This document shows, piece by piece, positions 62,916-64,000 of a DNA stretch of 64,000 nucleotides (position 1 is the first letter of the stretch; each line of letters starts with the position of its first letter). Both the position numbers and the translations under genes were made by a program. Where the stretch lies: positions 26,468-90,467 of the forward strand of contig VXAU01000808.1 in assembly GCA_013399695.1 (NCBI GenBank), given 5' to 3'. The notes below the pieces were generated by a model, which saw only the letters and a list, made by a program, of their open reading frames with translations, did not search any database and was not told where the DNA came from. Source of the DNA: Formicarius rufipectus (Eukaryota > Chordata > Aves > Passeriformes > Formicariidae).

Positions 62916-63150
62916 AGAATCATAGAATACAATAATGGAATGGCATGGGTTGGAAGGGACCTTAACGATCATTTAGTTCCAACATCCCTGCAGTGACAAG
63001 GGACATCTTCCACTAGACCAGCTGCACAGAGCTGCTCAACCTGTCCTTGAACACTCCTAGAGACAGGACATCCACAGGGCAACCTGTTTCAGTGCCTCAC
63101 CATGCTTACAGTAAAGAATTTCTTACCAAGTAAAGAATTTCTTCCTAAAC
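62916..63150 (-). mobile_element. CR1 LINE 3' fragment
   Basis: The plus strand begins GAATCATAGAATACAATAATG, followed by GGGTTGGAAGGGACCTTAACG, TTCCACTAGACCAG, GGACATCCACAGGGCAACCTG and AGTGCCTCACCA: a typical CR1 3' end on the minus strand, 5' truncated near 63150. The conserved CAGTAAAGAATTTCTT segment is duplicated in tandem (63110-63125 and 63129-63144). Confidence 0.93.
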
Positions 63151-64000
63151 AAGAAAATCTGTGTTGGCCATCTGTCTTACGAAGAGATGAGCTGCTCTTA
63201 CTTCTGTTCACTTCTTCCTACTGACTGTAAAAGAAGACTATTAGTGAGTAGTACAATCTTCAAAACCTAACCTTGAAGCACCTGACTGAAGGAAGAAGAC
63301 ATCCTGGTACACAAGCAGGGAGTTAAATTTCTGCTAGAAGAAAACTTGTCCCGTACATTTCCAGCAGACCAGCAGGGTCTCTGCATGTTTCCAGCTGGCA
63401 ATCTTGATATTAATAGTAACAGCAATGTTTTCATTAGTACTTTTCCCATGAAAAATCTGTAATGCTCTGGCTGATGCTCACAGACAGTGGTATCAAGTCA
63501 AACTGAAACCATGGTAGTATTGGACACGGAGCAGTCTCTAGCAGAATGTATTCACCAGCAGATCCAGGGTGACATTTCTGAAAATCCTCTGGATGGAGAC
63601 AAACCTTTGGACAGTTCTCCAGACATGTGGTCATGTTCTTTAAACTTCATTATTCTTATGGGTTCAGTTGCTGCCCTTCAATCACTAGCTACAGGACAGA
63701 ACTTTATTTTGAAAATCTTAACTTACTCACATTAAAGAAATTGCATTCAATTTTTAAAAAAGAATAATTATTTCTTTCACATAGCCTACAGCTGAAAAGC
63801 ATGATCACTCAGAGTAAAATAGTTTTCTTGGAAATATAAGGTTCGTTTAACTGTACTACTTCCTTTGCTAAATTTAGCCCGGAATATGAATAGGAGTGAT
63901 ATTCTAACACTTCATTAGCAAACATATGCCATTTTTTTGTTCTTTCCCAAATTAATTAAATCTTACCTCTATTCCTCAACTCATCATCATCATGGCTAGA
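63151..64000. other. Single-copy DNA to window end, no gene seen
   Basis: Nothing recognised. The 82-codon frame at 63487-63735 has no motif I know. Confidence 0.5.

Overview
The window reads as bird nuclear DNA, most likely from a songbird or another neoavian. The evidence is several CR1 LINE 3' fragments with the family's typical tail of repeated CATAGAAT (seen here on the minus strand), plus several endogenous-retrovirus LTRs of kinds I know from bird genomes. Composition is AT-rich throughout. I found no convincing protein-coding exon, rRNA gene, intact tRNA gene or CRISPR array. All long open frames fall inside LTRs, inside CR1, inside low-complexity T/G tracts, or are short and have no recognisable domain. 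The window is therefore intergenic or deep intronic, and I cannot tell which.

Layout. 1-25.5 kb is mostly single-copy AT-rich DNA. It holds four A/C- or T/G-only tracts (about 3.4, 8.7, 18.8-19.1 and 20.6 kb), an LTR-like promoter/polyA segment (7.3-7.6 kb), and a small CpG-rich block with tRNA-like features (20.3-20.4 kb). 25.5-36 kb contains a CR1 copy with an internal deletion, solo LTR 'A' (28.28-29.10 kb), and a CR1 pair at 32.9-35.7 kb, the larger of which is split by solo LTR 'E'. 36-46 kb contains another A/C tract, a (CA)n microsatellite, a CR1 scrap, a T/G tract, minus-strand solo LTR 'D' (42.02-42.79 kb), and an old ERV-type repeat 'F' (44.19-46.0 kb) into which minus-strand solo LTR 'C' (44.24-44.94 kb) has inserted. 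46-64 kb is again mostly single-copy, with a microsatellite, two T/G tracts, solo LTR 'B' (59.63-60.29 kb) and a final CR1 fragment (62.9-63.15 kb).

The best-defined elements are four solo LTRs (A, B, C, D). Each starts TG, ends CA and has a perfect 5-bp target-site duplication. I read A as a mosaic: its first half matches B/C and its second half matches D, with the switch falling in a short ACCAGCAG stretch shared by all of them. Two nested insertions (C in F, E in CR1) give a relative order of events. No gene network can be described here; the content is the record of retroelement insertion and simple-repeat growth.
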